NCBI GenBank assembly: GCA_002706765.1
Contig: PAJV01000032.1
Location: 62,001 to 126,000 of the forward strand
DNA: 64,000 nucleotides
DNA from: Gimesia sp.
Lineage (GTDB): Bacteria; Planctomycetota; Planctomycetia; Planctomycetales; Planctomycetaceae
Reading direction: 5' to 3'
Made by a program: the position numbers and the translations under genes. The notes under the pieces are model-generated. The model saw nothing but the letters and a program-made list of their open reading frames with translations. It had not been told where the DNA came from and ran no database searches. The first letter of the stretch is position 1; each line of letters opens with the position of its first letter. Shown here in pieces: positions 8,495 to 16,947 of the stretch.

Positions 8495-9640
8495 CTAAGC
8501 TTGAACTTCTGGTACGGGGACACCCAGTTCCCCGGCAAGACTGGTCAGGGCTTCCCAGTTTCCTTTATCCAGAGAGATGCCTGTCGTTTTTCGGGTGGCA
8601 GCGGTTTTCTTTTCCGGATCGCCTGGCAGAAAGATCTCGCTGATTCCCTCTTTGAGGGGCACGCTTCTGACATACTTCTCCAGATTGGTGATTTCGTTGA
8701 GCAGATGGTTCTGGCCTCCCAGGTGACCGGGATCGATGACCACGACGAAGACACAGTTTCCCTGTGGCGGTGGTGGGTCAGGGAAAGCACATTGTCCGCC
8801 TGAAAGGGCACCGCAGAGCATTTCTACCATGAAAGAGAGCCCGAATCCTTTATAAGCCTGGTCACCGCCCATCGGAAGAATCGTGCCTGGAGGATTGCCG
8901 TAGAGCATATTGGGGTCTGTGGTGGGGTTTCCATCGGGGTCCAGGATCAGTCCGGGAGGAACCTGTTCGCCGGCGATTTTTTTGATGCGAACTTTGCCTT
9001 CTGCGGTGGCAGAGGTACCGAAGTCGAGTACAAACGGGCCTTCCGCACCGCCGGGCATGCCGATACAGATCGGGTTGGTTCCCAGTCGAGGTCGTTTGCC
9101 CCCGACGGGCGCGACGCGGGGGGCAGAGCCGTGTGTGTTGGCACAGATAATGGAAGCCATCCCCTGGGCGGCAGCCATTTCAGCATATTCCCCCAGGCGA
9201 CCGATGTGTGAGGCACGCTTGAGTGTACCACAGGAGACGCCGAGTGTGCCCGCTTTTTCAATCAAACGATTCATCAACTCGTGCATGACAGTCTGGCCAA
9301 ATCCCCAGCATCCGTCGCCGGCAATCGCTGCCGGTGTTTCATTGAGAATCTGCAGTTTCTCGCCGGCTTTCAGAATACCTTCTTTGACGCGGCCCAGATA
9401 AAAGGGAAGACGCATCACGCCGTGCGAGTCGTGCCCCAGCAGGTTGGCGTCGACCAGGCTATGGGAAACGATGCGTGCTTCTTCTTCATTCGCGCCTCCT
9501 TTAAGCAGGAGTGATTCGGTAAAGTCTTGCAATGACTGGGCAGAGATAACGGGCACTTCAGAAAGTCCTTCAGATAAGTGGTATGGTTGAGCCAATTCTG
9601 GACAAAAGCTGGAATTGCAGGATGCATCGGTTTCTATCAT
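8495..9640 (-). CDS. Malate/L-lactate dehydrogenase family oxidoreductase (LDH2/MDHG2)
   Basis: This 381-residue enzyme belongs to the NAD(P)-dependent LDH2/MDHG2 family, which reduces 2-oxo acids such as oxaloacetate, pyruvate, ureidoglycolate or sulfopyruvate and is unrelated to classical LDH. Landmarks are GHDSHGVMRLPFY, with the catalytic histidine region near residues 52-57, then ASHIGRLGEYAEMAA, GTNPICIGMPGG, FVLDFGTSATAEGKV and GGDQAYKGFGLSFMVEML. The length is normal for the family. The first 25 residues are not conserved-looking, and a non-ATG start closer to VPVISAQSL is possible. The substrate cannot be read from sequence. The next gene downstream (8215-8481) is likely in the same transcript. 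Confidence 0.88.
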   Translation of the reverse strand: MIETDASCNSSFCPELAQPYHLSEGLSEVPVISAQSLQDFTESLLLKGGANEEEARIVSHSLVDANLLGHDSHGVMRLPFYLGRVKEGILKAGEKLQILNETPAAIAGDGCWGFGQTVMHELMNRLIEKAGTLGVSCGTLKRASHIGRLGEYAEMAAAQGMASIICANTHGSAPRVAPVGGKRPRLGTNPICIGMPGGAEGPFVLDFGTSATAEGKVRIKKIAGEQVPPGLILDPDGNPTTDPNMLYGNPPGTILPMGGDQAYKGFGLSFMVEMLCGALSGGQCAFPDPPPPQGNCVFVVVIDPGHLGGQNHLLNEITNLEKYVRSVPLKEGISEIFLPGDPEKKTAATRKTTGISLDKGNWEALTSLAGELGVPVPEVQA

Positions 9641-9698
9641 ACAAACTATTTTATATCCGGTAAATTTAGGGGATATCAGGATTTTCCCTGTTGACCAG

Positions 9699-9728
9699 AA
9701 AAAACGACAGGCCCGAACTCCGTCGTTT
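9699..9728 (-). terminator. Terminator-like hairpin upstream of the dehydrogenase gene
   Basis: On the minus strand, AAACGAC (9728-9722) pairs with GTCGTTT (9708-9702) around a 13-base loop and runs into six U residues (9704-9699). It lies 60-90 bases before the dehydrogenase start. It could stop transcription entering from upstream or act as an attenuator in a dehydrogenase leader. Confidence 0.35.
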
Positions 9729-9956
9729 GAATCTTTTGCACAGTAAGTTGAACCAACTGGTCTGATTAGATAAAAGAATAGCCCCGGAGAGAGACCGCCC
9801 CCCGGTTGTTCTGGAGGTGTTCGGGTATTGATCTTCAGTCCTGTTTTTTGAAATTCGTGGAAATCGGAGAAAAAGTCGGACCGATTAACGAATACGGAAA
9901 ATTCATCATCTTCTCAAATTTTAACAAAGAGACGGGCGTTTCAACTCTTCTGACAG

Positions 9957-10085
9957 ATGACCGTCTGGCTGGACGATACTCGTCAGGTCAACCTGTTGAT
10001 TCGGGACGGGACGCAAGTCAGCGAACAGCTGACTTCACTGAAATCACAGGTGAACGAGATTTATTGCGAGAGGGACAGTGAATGA
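9957..10085 (+). CDS. Possible 42-aa leader/small protein, ATGA-coupled to the next gene
   Basis: An ATG at 9957 opens 42 codons ending in TGA at 10083-10085, which overlaps the ATG (10082) of the next gene in the classic ATGA arrangement. The translation is charged and helical-looking (VNLLIRDGTQVSEQLTSL), with coding-like third positions. A longer open frame at 9806-10081 has a less protein-like composition. No clear Shine-Dalgarno is visible before 9957, so this remains tentative. Confidence 0.4.
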   Translation: MTVWLDDTRQVNLLIRDGTQVSEQLTSLKSQVNEIYCERDSE

Positions 10086-10381
10086 GTTTCAGTGTAGAGA
10101 ACATCCAGTCACTTAACGAACTGCGACAATTTATTCATAAAACACTCTGTGAGAAAGAGAACCTGCTGGAAGAGCAGTTCTCGATGTCGGAAATGTCCCT
10201 GATTCGTCGGGGACGCAGTTGCGGACTGCAGTTCTCGATCAATGGCCCCCGTAGCGTCCGTCTGGGAGCAATCTGGGCTTCCGACTCGAATATGGTCTAC
10301 TTCTATGATGCACGGGGCGAACGCTATGCCAAGGTCCATCTTCCCAATCGGATCTTTATGGCAGAAGAAGAAGCTGCCTGA
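10082..10381 (+). CDS. Hypothetical small soluble protein (99 aa)
   Basis: The product is 99 residues, cytoplasmic and mildly acidic at both ends. An N-terminal helix (NIQSLNELRQFIHKTLCEKENLLEEQF) is followed by a beta-rich part (CGLQFSINGPRSVRLGAIWASDSNMVYFYDARGERYAKVHL). The start overlaps the stop of the possible 42-aa gene. I do not recognise a family. The composition and clean end before the convergent gene at 10390 support a real gene. Confidence 0.7.
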   Translation: MSFSVENIQSLNELRQFIHKTLCEKENLLEEQFSMSEMSLIRRGRSCGLQFSINGPRSVRLGAIWASDSNMVYFYDARGERYAKVHLPNRIFMAEEEAA

Positions 10382-10389
10382 CCTCTGCT

Positions 10390-11031
10390 TTAATCTGTGT
10401 TGTTGCGCCCCGGGAGTGACGAGCGTGTTGCGCTGGTGGTCGTCAGTACCTGCAGGCGAGTCGCCGCTTTGCTGCTGCCATACTTTTCCGCGTTGCGATA
10501 ATGCAGAATGGCAATTGTAGGCGTCGAATGTTTTTTCTCTGCCTGCTGCCCCAGTTCATAAAATCGTTCCGCCTTGGACTGCCTGATTTCGCTGGCGTTT
10601 GAAATCGTTTCCGCGGTACCGCTGGCGGTTGACCGATTTTCAGTGGGCTGATTCAGTAACTGGTTTCTCCAGTGCTGATATGCGGAAGGATTGTATGGGG
10701 AGTCGCGTAACACGCGCGGCGCGGAATTGAGCAGCATCTGATCCATGGCTTCAAAATCATGGATATAAACGCTCACATTGCTGGTTGCACTCTGAAAAGA
10801 GTGACCGTACGAGGAACCACCGCGAAACGGTCCTGACTGTCTGAAATGGGAGGCCCCTGATTGAACTCCTCCCAGCAATGCAGAACCTCGATCGGGAACA
10901 GTCAGTGTTGTTCCCGTTGAAAATTGTTGTACGATGGGTTGCTGGATTCTGACAGCCTGTGCTTCCGCGATTTCGAGAGGGGCGACGATCAGGCAGATCA
11001 ACGTGCTTCCGCATGCAATGATTGATTTCAT
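10390..11031 (-). CDS. Hypothetical secreted protein (213 aa)
   Basis: A cleavable signal peptide is visible (MKSIIACGSTLICLIVAPLE... ending near AEAQA, residue 25). The mature part is Ser/Gln/Asn-rich, with a segment around residues 90-125 (VYIHDFEAMDQMLLNSAPRVLRDSPYNPSAYQHW). A Sel1/TPR-like helical piece follows near 160-190 (KAERFYELGQQAEKKHSTPTI...LHYRNAEKYG), suggesting a short tetratricopeptide-type repeat. It is divergent from the sulfatase gene at 11305. Function unknown. Confidence 0.7.
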   Translation of the reverse strand: MKSIIACGSTLICLIVAPLEIAEAQAVRIQQPIVQQFSTGTTLTVPDRGSALLGGVQSGASHFRQSGPFRGGSSYGHSFQSATSNVSVYIHDFEAMDQMLLNSAPRVLRDSPYNPSAYQHWRNQLLNQPTENRSTASGTAETISNASEIRQSKAERFYELGQQAEKKHSTPTIAILHYRNAEKYGSSKAATRLQVLTTTSATRSSLPGRNNTD

Positions 11032-11131
11032 GGCTGGTCTTTCTGATCAGACGGTGTCCCCGTTTATTGTTGCGTCTTCCAGGTCAAGGGGACGGATCAT
11101 AGTGCCGGGGCATAGATACCAGGAATTTTCG

Positions 11132-11284
11132 TTCGGGAGTCGCGATGGTTAATAGTGATACGCTCCCGAATTTGAGACTGATTGAACTCTCTATCGTAAG
11201 GCATCAGTCTGGGATCGACAACTGTTTTTTCAGGATGTGACACCGCAATTTGTTGTGATGCAGACTCTTGATTGATTCGAGAGT
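11132..11284 (+). promoter_or_regulatory. Structured region upstream of sulfatase 1, three inverted repeats
   Basis: Three inverted repeats follow one another before the sulfatase start. They are TTCGGGAG/CTCCCGAA (11132-11139 and 11163-11170), GACTGAT/ATCAGTC (11176-11182 and 11203-11209) and ACTCTTGA/TCGAGAGT (11264-11271 and 11277-11284, one G-U pair). None has a U tract. The last hairpin ends 20 bases before the start codon. They could be operators or leader RNA structure; position and symmetry are the only evidence. Confidence 0.35.
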
Positions 11285-11304
11285 AACCACTTTCAATATC
11301 CGGA

Positions 11305-13035
11305 GTGAAGATGAAATTGTTCTATAGCTCAGCAGTGAAATGGTTTGCGGGAATAGTATTGCTGCTGTCATGCATGTTCAGTGCAGCAGAAGGTGTGTCG
11401 GCAGAAAATCGTCCCAATGTGATCATCGTTCTGACCGACGACCAGGGATATGGCGATGTCGGGTTTCACAATAATCCCAAAATCAGAACACCTCACCTGG
11501 ATCAACTGGCCCGGAAGAGCATCGAACTGACCCGGTTCTATTGCAGTCCGGTGTGTGCACCGACGCGTGCCAGCCTGTTGACCGGTCGCAACTATTATCG
11601 TACGGGAGTCATTCATACCTCGCGTGGCGGCGCGAAAATGCAGGGTGATGAGGTCACGCTTGCCGAGTTGCTGCAGCTGGCGGGCTACCAGACCGGGATC
11701 TTCGGGAAATGGCACCTGGGGGATAATTATCCGATGCGGCCGCAGGATCAGGGCTTTGCAGAAACACTGATTCATAAAAGTGGCGGGATTGGACAGAGTC
11801 CCGATCAGCCCAACAGTTATTTTCATCCGAAGCTCTGGAAGAACGGGGATGCATTTGAATCGACCGGCTATTGCACGGATGTGTTTTTTGATGAGGCGCT
11901 GAAATTTATGGATCGACAGCAGCAGGCAGAGAAACCGTTTTTTGTTTATCTGGCGACGAATGCACCGCATACACCTCTGGAGATCGCTGAATCGTACTGG
12001 AAGCCTTATCAGCAGCAGGGGCTCGATGAAACGACGGCCCGCGTGTATGGGATGCTTACAAACCTGGATGAAAACATGGGAAAACTGCTCTCGCATCTGG
12101 ATCGCAGCGGACTGGCCGAATCGACCCTGGTGATATTTCTGGGAGATAATGGTCCGCAGCAGAAGCGATATACGGCAGGGCTCCGCGGTCGGAAATCCTG
12201 GATCTATGAAGGGGGGATTAGGGTTCCCTGCCTGGCGTACTGGCCTGGTCATTTTCGGGAAGGGGAGAAGATCGATCAGATCGCCGCTCATATCGATTTG
12301 CTGCCTACTCTGTTGACCCTGACAAATACACCGCGGCCTGAAGCCCTCAAACTGGATGGAGTCGATCTGTCACCATTATTGACAGGCAGTCAACAGAAGC
12401 TGCCGGAGCGGAGCCTGTTTTTCCAGGTGCATCGAGGGTTGATGCCTCAACGCTATCAGAATTTCGCAGTGGTGACAGAGCGGTTTAAGCTGGCAGGTTA
12501 TCCCGGCACATTTGGAAATGAAAACCTGATGCTACAGGCGGTACCCGTACTGGAACTGTATGATCTGTCAAACGACCCGGGGGAACAAGAGAATGTGTTG
12601 CACGCACATCCCGAGACAGTAAAAGATCTGCTCTCACAATACGAAGCCTGGTTTTCGGAAATGAAAGCAGCCCGGAACTTTGAACCAGGCCTGATTGTGA
12701 TCGATCAGATGAAGGAGCACCCCAGTGTCTTGTGCCGTTATCAGGATGGAACGTTCCAGCGAGGAGTTTCAGAAGGCTGGATGGTAAAAATCGTCCGAGC
12801 GGGCCTGTATCAAATCAAGATCAAGCGACAAACAGAAAAACCAGGCAAACTTTTTGTGAACTGGCAGGGCAGAACCGTGCATGAATACCTGGCGGCGGAA
12901 GAGTCAACTGCAGAGTTTGAACTGAAAGCCGGGACGGGACTGCTCGATATCTGCTTCCAGGCAGAGGGAGAGGATCGGATTTATCCCGGCGATAACAGTA
13001 CACGGGGAGATGTCGTTCTTACTCAGATGAAATAA
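11305..13035 (+). CDS. Secreted sulfatase (arylsulfatase family), sulfatase 1
   Basis: The enzyme hydrolyses sulfate esters, probably on algal or host polysaccharides, outside the cytoplasm. An N-terminal signal peptide (residues 1-33) precedes the alkaline-phosphatase-superfamily domain starting RPNVIIVLTDDQGYGDVG, whose Asp pair binds calcium. The formylglycine signature is C84-A-P-T-R in VCAPTRASLLTGR, and GKWHLGD follows near residue 137. LGDNGP supplies further metal ligands. After about residue 460 there is a 110-residue beta-rich extension (KIVRAGLYQIKIKRQ...) beyond the usual sulfatase end, perhaps a carbohydrate-recognition module. A Shine-Dalgarno GGAG lies 6-9 bases before the ATG. 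Substrate unknown. Confidence 0.93.
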   Translation: MKMKLFYSSAVKWFAGIVLLLSCMFSAAEGVSAENRPNVIIVLTDDQGYGDVGFHNNPKIRTPHLDQLARKSIELTRFYCSPVCAPTRASLLTGRNYYRTGVIHTSRGGAKMQGDEVTLAELLQLAGYQTGIFGKWHLGDNYPMRPQDQGFAETLIHKSGGIGQSPDQPNSYFHPKLWKNGDAFESTGYCTDVFFDEALKFMDRQQQAEKPFFVYLATNAPHTPLEIAESYWKPYQQQGLDETTARVYGMLTNLDENMGKLLSHLDRSGLAESTLVIFLGDNGPQQKRYTAGLRGRKSWIYEGGIRVPCLAYWPGHFREGEKIDQIAAHIDLLPTLLTLTNTPRPEALKLDGVDLSPLLTGSQQKLPERSLFFQVHRGLMPQRYQNFAVVTERFKLAGYPGTFGNENLMLQAVPVLELYDLSNDPGEQENVLHAHPETVKDLLSQYEAWFSEMKAARNFEPGLIVIDQMKEHPSVLCRYQDGTFQRGVSEGWMVKIVRAGLYQIKIKRQTEKPGKLFVNWQGRTVHEYLAAEESTAEFELKAGTGLLDICFQAEGEDRIYPGDNSTRGDVVLTQMK

Positions 13036-13070
13036 AAAAACCGGCGGGGAAATCTGGTTCCCAGCCGGTT
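13034..13070 (-). terminator. Rho-independent terminator of the BBP7 gene
   Basis: AACCGGC (13039-13045) pairs with GCCGGTT (13064-13070), with an inner GGGAA/TTCCC extension. Read on the minus strand the hairpin is followed by seven U residues (13040-13034). It overlaps the end of the convergent sulfatase gene and may serve both directions. Confidence 0.8.
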
Positions 13071-13099
13071 ATGCTGAATCATGTATTTAGTGGGGCGTC

Positions 13100-14854
13100 C
13101 TAGTAGTTCCAGTCCAGACCGACACTCCAGGTTCCGACACTCCATTTTTCCCGCTTCACATCAATGGAAGGAAACAGGCCTCGTGTTGGCATCCCGGTCC
13201 AGAGAATACTTTCGTAAGGGCGAGTGACTTCGCCGGCGACAATGTAAGTGTAGCCGACTTTCAGTTTGGCTTCTTCCAGCAGTTTCATGCGTTTCAGTAC
13301 TGGTACTTTGTCGAAGAGGTTCATTTCTGCGAAGATCGACTGTTCAAACAATGGTGAAACGTGCGTGTGAGTCTGGTAGTCGCTGAACTGGTTTGGATTG
13401 GGATCAGCGGCGGTAGGTGTGATCAGGGCTTGAGGACGATCGGGGTCGGTCGGATCATCGCGGGTGATCATACCAATGTTATCGCCGTTCAGTTTGATCT
13501 TTGATCTGTTCGCCATGATACCGAATTTGGTCTGACCCCAGATTTTGAATTTATCGCCACCCAGATCAAACTGGAAGCCGATTTCAGGTCCAGCCAGATG
13601 GGTATCTACCGTATTGTTTACATAAGAAGTCACAGGATCATTCACACCGAGGAAAAAGACAGTTGTGGTCGTACTGGTATTACCGGAGGACTCGTCTTCA
13701 GAGAAACCGGTGTTGTCAATAATACCATCCTGGTTTTCGTCAGTACCAGTGGGGAGTGAAACCACTTTCAAGTCGGGTTGAGTGGCAGCAACCGTTGTTC
13801 CTTCGGCATAAACCAGACCACTGTCACGACCGTAGAAACTGAATCCTTCCCGGACCTGCATGTATCGGGCACCAGCCAGACCGCGGATTTTCAGGTTTTT
13901 CTTATCCACAAAAGGTGTTGACAACCAGGTCAGATTGGTTCCCCAGGACTGACTGATGGTTTTAATCCGGAAGTCGATGTCATAAGGGACAGAAACCCCG
14001 TCAATCGTGCCATCATCCAGGGGGAGTGAAGCCAGGTTTTTCAGTTCCTCTTGAAGAATCGCTCCTATGTCCTGAACAGTGTAACCGGGAATCGGTGTGA
14101 ATATATAATCGGGAGGAGACAACAGGATGTCAAAGACTGCCTGATTCGCCGGGTTTGATTTATGAGTTGAGCGAATATCAGCGGACCAGACGGAATCGGC
14201 TTGTGCGATCCACCATCCAGTCAATTCGATTCCGCTGTCGTCGTCATTCAACCAGCCCCAGCGAATTCTTGCACCAGGGGCATTCATGTTCGGGACGACA
14301 TCGTAAGTGGTACGGTCAAAGAAATTCAGTCCCGTATTATCGTTGAACTGATCGTAGTATTCTTCATCTGTTGCCAGAATCAGTTCGTCTTCCATCATAT
14401 GCAGATAAGAAACGGAATCATTATTACCGAGCACGGTACTCCCCGGTCGGCGATACCGACCGAACAGAGCTTCCATGCTGAAGAAATGCCTCTTCCCCTG
14501 GTTGCTTGATCGAAACTTCCAGAGTCCATCTTTTTCAACACGATGCTGCTGAAACTGATGTTCAAAGGGTGAGATTCGGGGGAATGCACTCACCGGTGCC
14601 TCGGGACCGACATTCATAGGAACGCCCGGTGCTGAGGGAGGTCCGTATGGTCCGGCTGGCGGCTGAAAGTAGCCAGACGGTGGAGGAGGTACCATGGTTC
14701 GTGCATAGGGATGTGTTCCGGGGTCGTATGATACAGGTTGTACCATCCCGGCTCCCTGGTATGAGGGCGGATAACCCTGCGCATGTACTGTAGAGTATGC
14801 ATGCGAGATCATAACGATGCTCAATACCGGTGCTAGCCAATGAAGAAGCCGCAT
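13100..14854 (-). CDS. BBP7-type outer-membrane beta-barrel protein
   Basis: This 584-residue protein has a signal peptide (cleavage near HAQG, residue 25) and a Pro/Gly/Tyr-rich linker (27-90). A long beta-strand-rich body begins HFFSMEALFGRYRRPGSTVLG and ends in a C-terminal strand with a terminal aromatic (WSVGLDWNY). Alternating hydrophobic strands, GARIRWGWLN and GPEIGFQFDLGGDKFKIWGQTKFGIMANRS fit the planctomycete BBP7 porin-like family. The likely location is the outer membrane. A strong AAGGA ribosome site stands 8 bases before the ATG. It is monocistronic, with a terminator just downstream. The transported solute, if any, is unknown. Confidence 0.8.
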   Translation of the reverse strand: MRLLHWLAPVLSIVMISHAYSTVHAQGYPPSYQGAGMVQPVSYDPGTHPYARTMVPPPPSGYFQPPAGPYGPPSAPGVPMNVGPEAPVSAFPRISPFEHQFQQHRVEKDGLWKFRSSNQGKRHFFSMEALFGRYRRPGSTVLGNNDSVSYLHMMEDELILATDEEYYDQFNDNTGLNFFDRTTYDVVPNMNAPGARIRWGWLNDDDSGIELTGWWIAQADSVWSADIRSTHKSNPANQAVFDILLSPPDYIFTPIPGYTVQDIGAILQEELKNLASLPLDDGTIDGVSVPYDIDFRIKTISQSWGTNLTWLSTPFVDKKNLKIRGLAGARYMQVREGFSFYGRDSGLVYAEGTTVAATQPDLKVVSLPTGTDENQDGIIDNTGFSEDESSGNTSTTTTVFFLGVNDPVTSYVNNTVDTHLAGPEIGFQFDLGGDKFKIWGQTKFGIMANRSKIKLNGDNIGMITRDDPTDPDRPQALITPTAADPNPNQFSDYQTHTHVSPLFEQSIFAEMNLFDKVPVLKRMKLLEEAKLKVGYTYIVAGEVTRPYESILWTGMPTRGLFPSIDVKREKWSVGTWSVGLDWNY

Positions 14855-15235
14855 CTATACGTCCTTACAAACAGCGGAAACAGTGATAACAATCCGCGCG
14901 GTCTAATACGGAAAAACGCGGAGTCTGTTGCTGGTTATATCGGACAGCACTTCTGGTAAACTGTAGCGATTATTCGGAAGATGCCGAATTTTCCAGTTTC
15001 AATAGTCCTGACGGTTGTAAGGGCGCTGCATGAATGGGGTCAGGTGTATACTTATGAGGTGACGGATTTTTGTTACACGGGACAGGTCATTAAATTGTCG
15101 AACTGGAATGTCATTCTGTAAGATGCTTTTATGTATAGAGATAAGGTTGATGCGTATCGGGACGGTCTGAATTCAGTCCGAGAACTTGCCTCAGGAAGAA
15201 CTCCATTAAGCCGAATCTGTGTAAATACGACAAAA
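14855..15235. other. Intergenic region between BBP7 gene and altronate dehydratase
   Basis: These 381 bases carry the BBP7 promoter region on the minus strand and the 3' flank of the dehydratase gene. Open frames on either strand here lack coding character. I see no clear promoter pair and no U-tract terminator for the dehydratase. Confidence 0.4.
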
Positions 15236-16792
15236 TCAGAGGACCGGGCCGATACTCCAGGGGCAAAACTCCTCATCTCCGATGCCCTGGGCCTCACTTT
15301 TGGTTTTTTTACCACTGGCCACTTCGATGATCAGTTCAAAGATTTCGTGGCCTACCTGTTCGACAGACGTGCCATGCAGGATTCGACCGGCATCCAGATC
15401 CATATCATCTTCCATGCGTTCGAACATGGGAGTATTCGTCGAGATCTTGATACTGGGAACCGGTTTGCAACCAAAGCAGCTGCCTCGTCCGGTGGTAAAA
15501 GCAACGACATTGGCTCCGCCGGCCACCATGCCTGTGACAGATGCCGGGTCGTAGCCTGGCGTATCCATGATGACAAAGCCTTTCTCGGTCACAGGTTCTG
15601 CAAAGCGGTAGACTTCCCGCAGTGCAGTGCTGCCCCCTTTGGCAATCGCACCGAGTGATTTTTCGTAAATCGTGGTCAGCCCACCTCTTTTGTTACCGGG
15701 GGAAGGATTGTTATCAATCACGACGCCGAATTTCCCTGTGTATTCTTCCCACCAGCGAATGCGTTCGATGAGTTTTTTGCCGACTTCGGGTGTGATGGCC
15801 CGTCGCGTCAGAAGATGTTCGCCGCCATAGATTTCAGAAGTTTCACCCAGAATCGAGGTAGCCCCGTGTGCGACCAGCAGATCACTGGCGATACCAAGTG
15901 CCGGATTGGCCGTGACGCCACTGTTACCATCACTGCCCCCGCATTCGGTGCCCAGGATCAGTTCGGAGACAGGAATCGGGACGCGGGTGACATCGTTCAC
16001 CTGGGGAAGATACTCTTTCAACAGGGCCGAAACCTGCTTTACTGTTTTAGCAATGCCACCTATATCCTGAATATTAAGTACCAGAGGTGCATTGGCAGGT
16101 GGTTCTTTCAGGTTGGGAAGTTGTACCAGTCCTTCTGAATCAGAAAGAAAAGCCCCCTGACCGGTTTCGCAACCCAAGCCCAGAATGACATAGGCGCCTA
16201 TATTGGGATGTTTCGCAAAACCTCCCAGAGTCCGCATCAGTTGATGGTGATCTTCGCCATCATACTGCATGGCACACCCCCCTTTGTGAACCAGGGGAAT
16301 GATTCCATCAATATTCGGGAAGTCTTTCAGAGAAGTTTGTGCCAGTTCCCGTGCGATGTACTTCGAAGCGGTGGCAGAACAGTTTACCGTACTGACAATC
16401 GCAAGATAGTTTCGGGTTCCCGCTTTGCCATTGGGGCGGCGGTAACCCATAAAGGTGCGCCCCGTGATCGGTTCCGGCGGGGATGGTACATCAGTTGAAT
16501 AAGCATAATCCAGACTCAACTCGCCTGCTGCCAGATTGTGGCTGTGAATCCAGTCACCGGGCTGAATATCGCAGGTGGCAAAGCCGATTACCTGACCGAA
16601 CTTACGGATGGCTTCCCCGTTGTTGATCTGTTTAATGGCGACCTTATGTCCCAGATCGATGTCTTCCCGGGTAATAACGCTTTCCGTTTCTGATAATTCA
16701 CACTCCTGATTCTCGCCGACCGAGTTACGGGCAATGGCGATATTGTCTTCGGGATGTAATTTTAACAGGGGGGAGTGGGCGACGGCAGACAT
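15236..16792 (-). CDS. uxaA: Altronate dehydratase family enzyme (UxaA/GarD)
   Basis: The enzyme dehydrates an aldaric or aldonic sugar acid; D-altronate to 2-keto-3-deoxygluconate is the reference reaction in galacturonate breakdown. The N-terminal SAF domain (about residues 10-85, HPEDNIAIA...DLGHKVAIKQINNGEAI..YGQVIG-like) is joined to the catalytic domain. That domain starts at GYRRPNGKAGTRNYLAIVSTVNCSAT and contains LGTECGGSDGNSGVTANPALG and a Cys-rich TGRGSCFGCKPVPSIK. Both halves are fused, as in UxaA. The start at 16792 (MSAVAHSPLLKLHP) fits the family. A longer reading from 16852 adds an atypical N terminus. Sulfatases next door fit a polysaccharide/uronate degradation context. GarD-type specificity for galactarate cannot be excluded. 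Confidence 0.85.
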   Translation of the reverse strand: MSAVAHSPLLKLHPEDNIAIARNSVGENQECELSETESVITREDIDLGHKVAIKQINNGEAIRKFGQVIGFATCDIQPGDWIHSHNLAAGELSLDYAYSTDVPSPPEPITGRTFMGYRRPNGKAGTRNYLAIVSTVNCSATASKYIARELAQTSLKDFPNIDGIIPLVHKGGCAMQYDGEDHHQLMRTLGGFAKHPNIGAYVILGLGCETGQGAFLSDSEGLVQLPNLKEPPANAPLVLNIQDIGGIAKTVKQVSALLKEYLPQVNDVTRVPIPVSELILGTECGGSDGNSGVTANPALGIASDLLVAHGATSILGETSEIYGGEHLLTRRAITPEVGKKLIERIRWWEEYTGKFGVVIDNNPSPGNKRGGLTTIYEKSLGAIAKGGSTALREVYRFAEPVTEKGFVIMDTPGYDPASVTGMVAGGANVVAFTTGRGSCFGCKPVPSIKISTNTPMFERMEDDMDLDAGRILHGTSVEQVGHEIFELIIEVASGKKTKSEAQGIGDEEFCPWSIGPVL

Positions 16793-16947
16793 ATTGGTTG
16801 AACGATCTAATTGAGAAATAAAGAGGCTGCGAAAATGAATCAGATAACGCATCCCGTGCTGCCTGATGAACTCTAAAGAACTCAGGCTACCTACTGTAGA
16901 ATATCTCGACTTGTGGCAGCAGAATCAAGGGAGGGATCGCACAACCA

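Noticed and set aside
9806-10081. A 91-codon open frame before the 99-aa gene
   Set aside because: Composition is not protein-like and it conflicts with the overlapping 42-codon frame that is translationally coupled.
15131-15658. A 175-codon plus-strand frame over the altronate dehydratase gene
   Set aside because: It is antisense to a well-conserved enzyme and has no family features.
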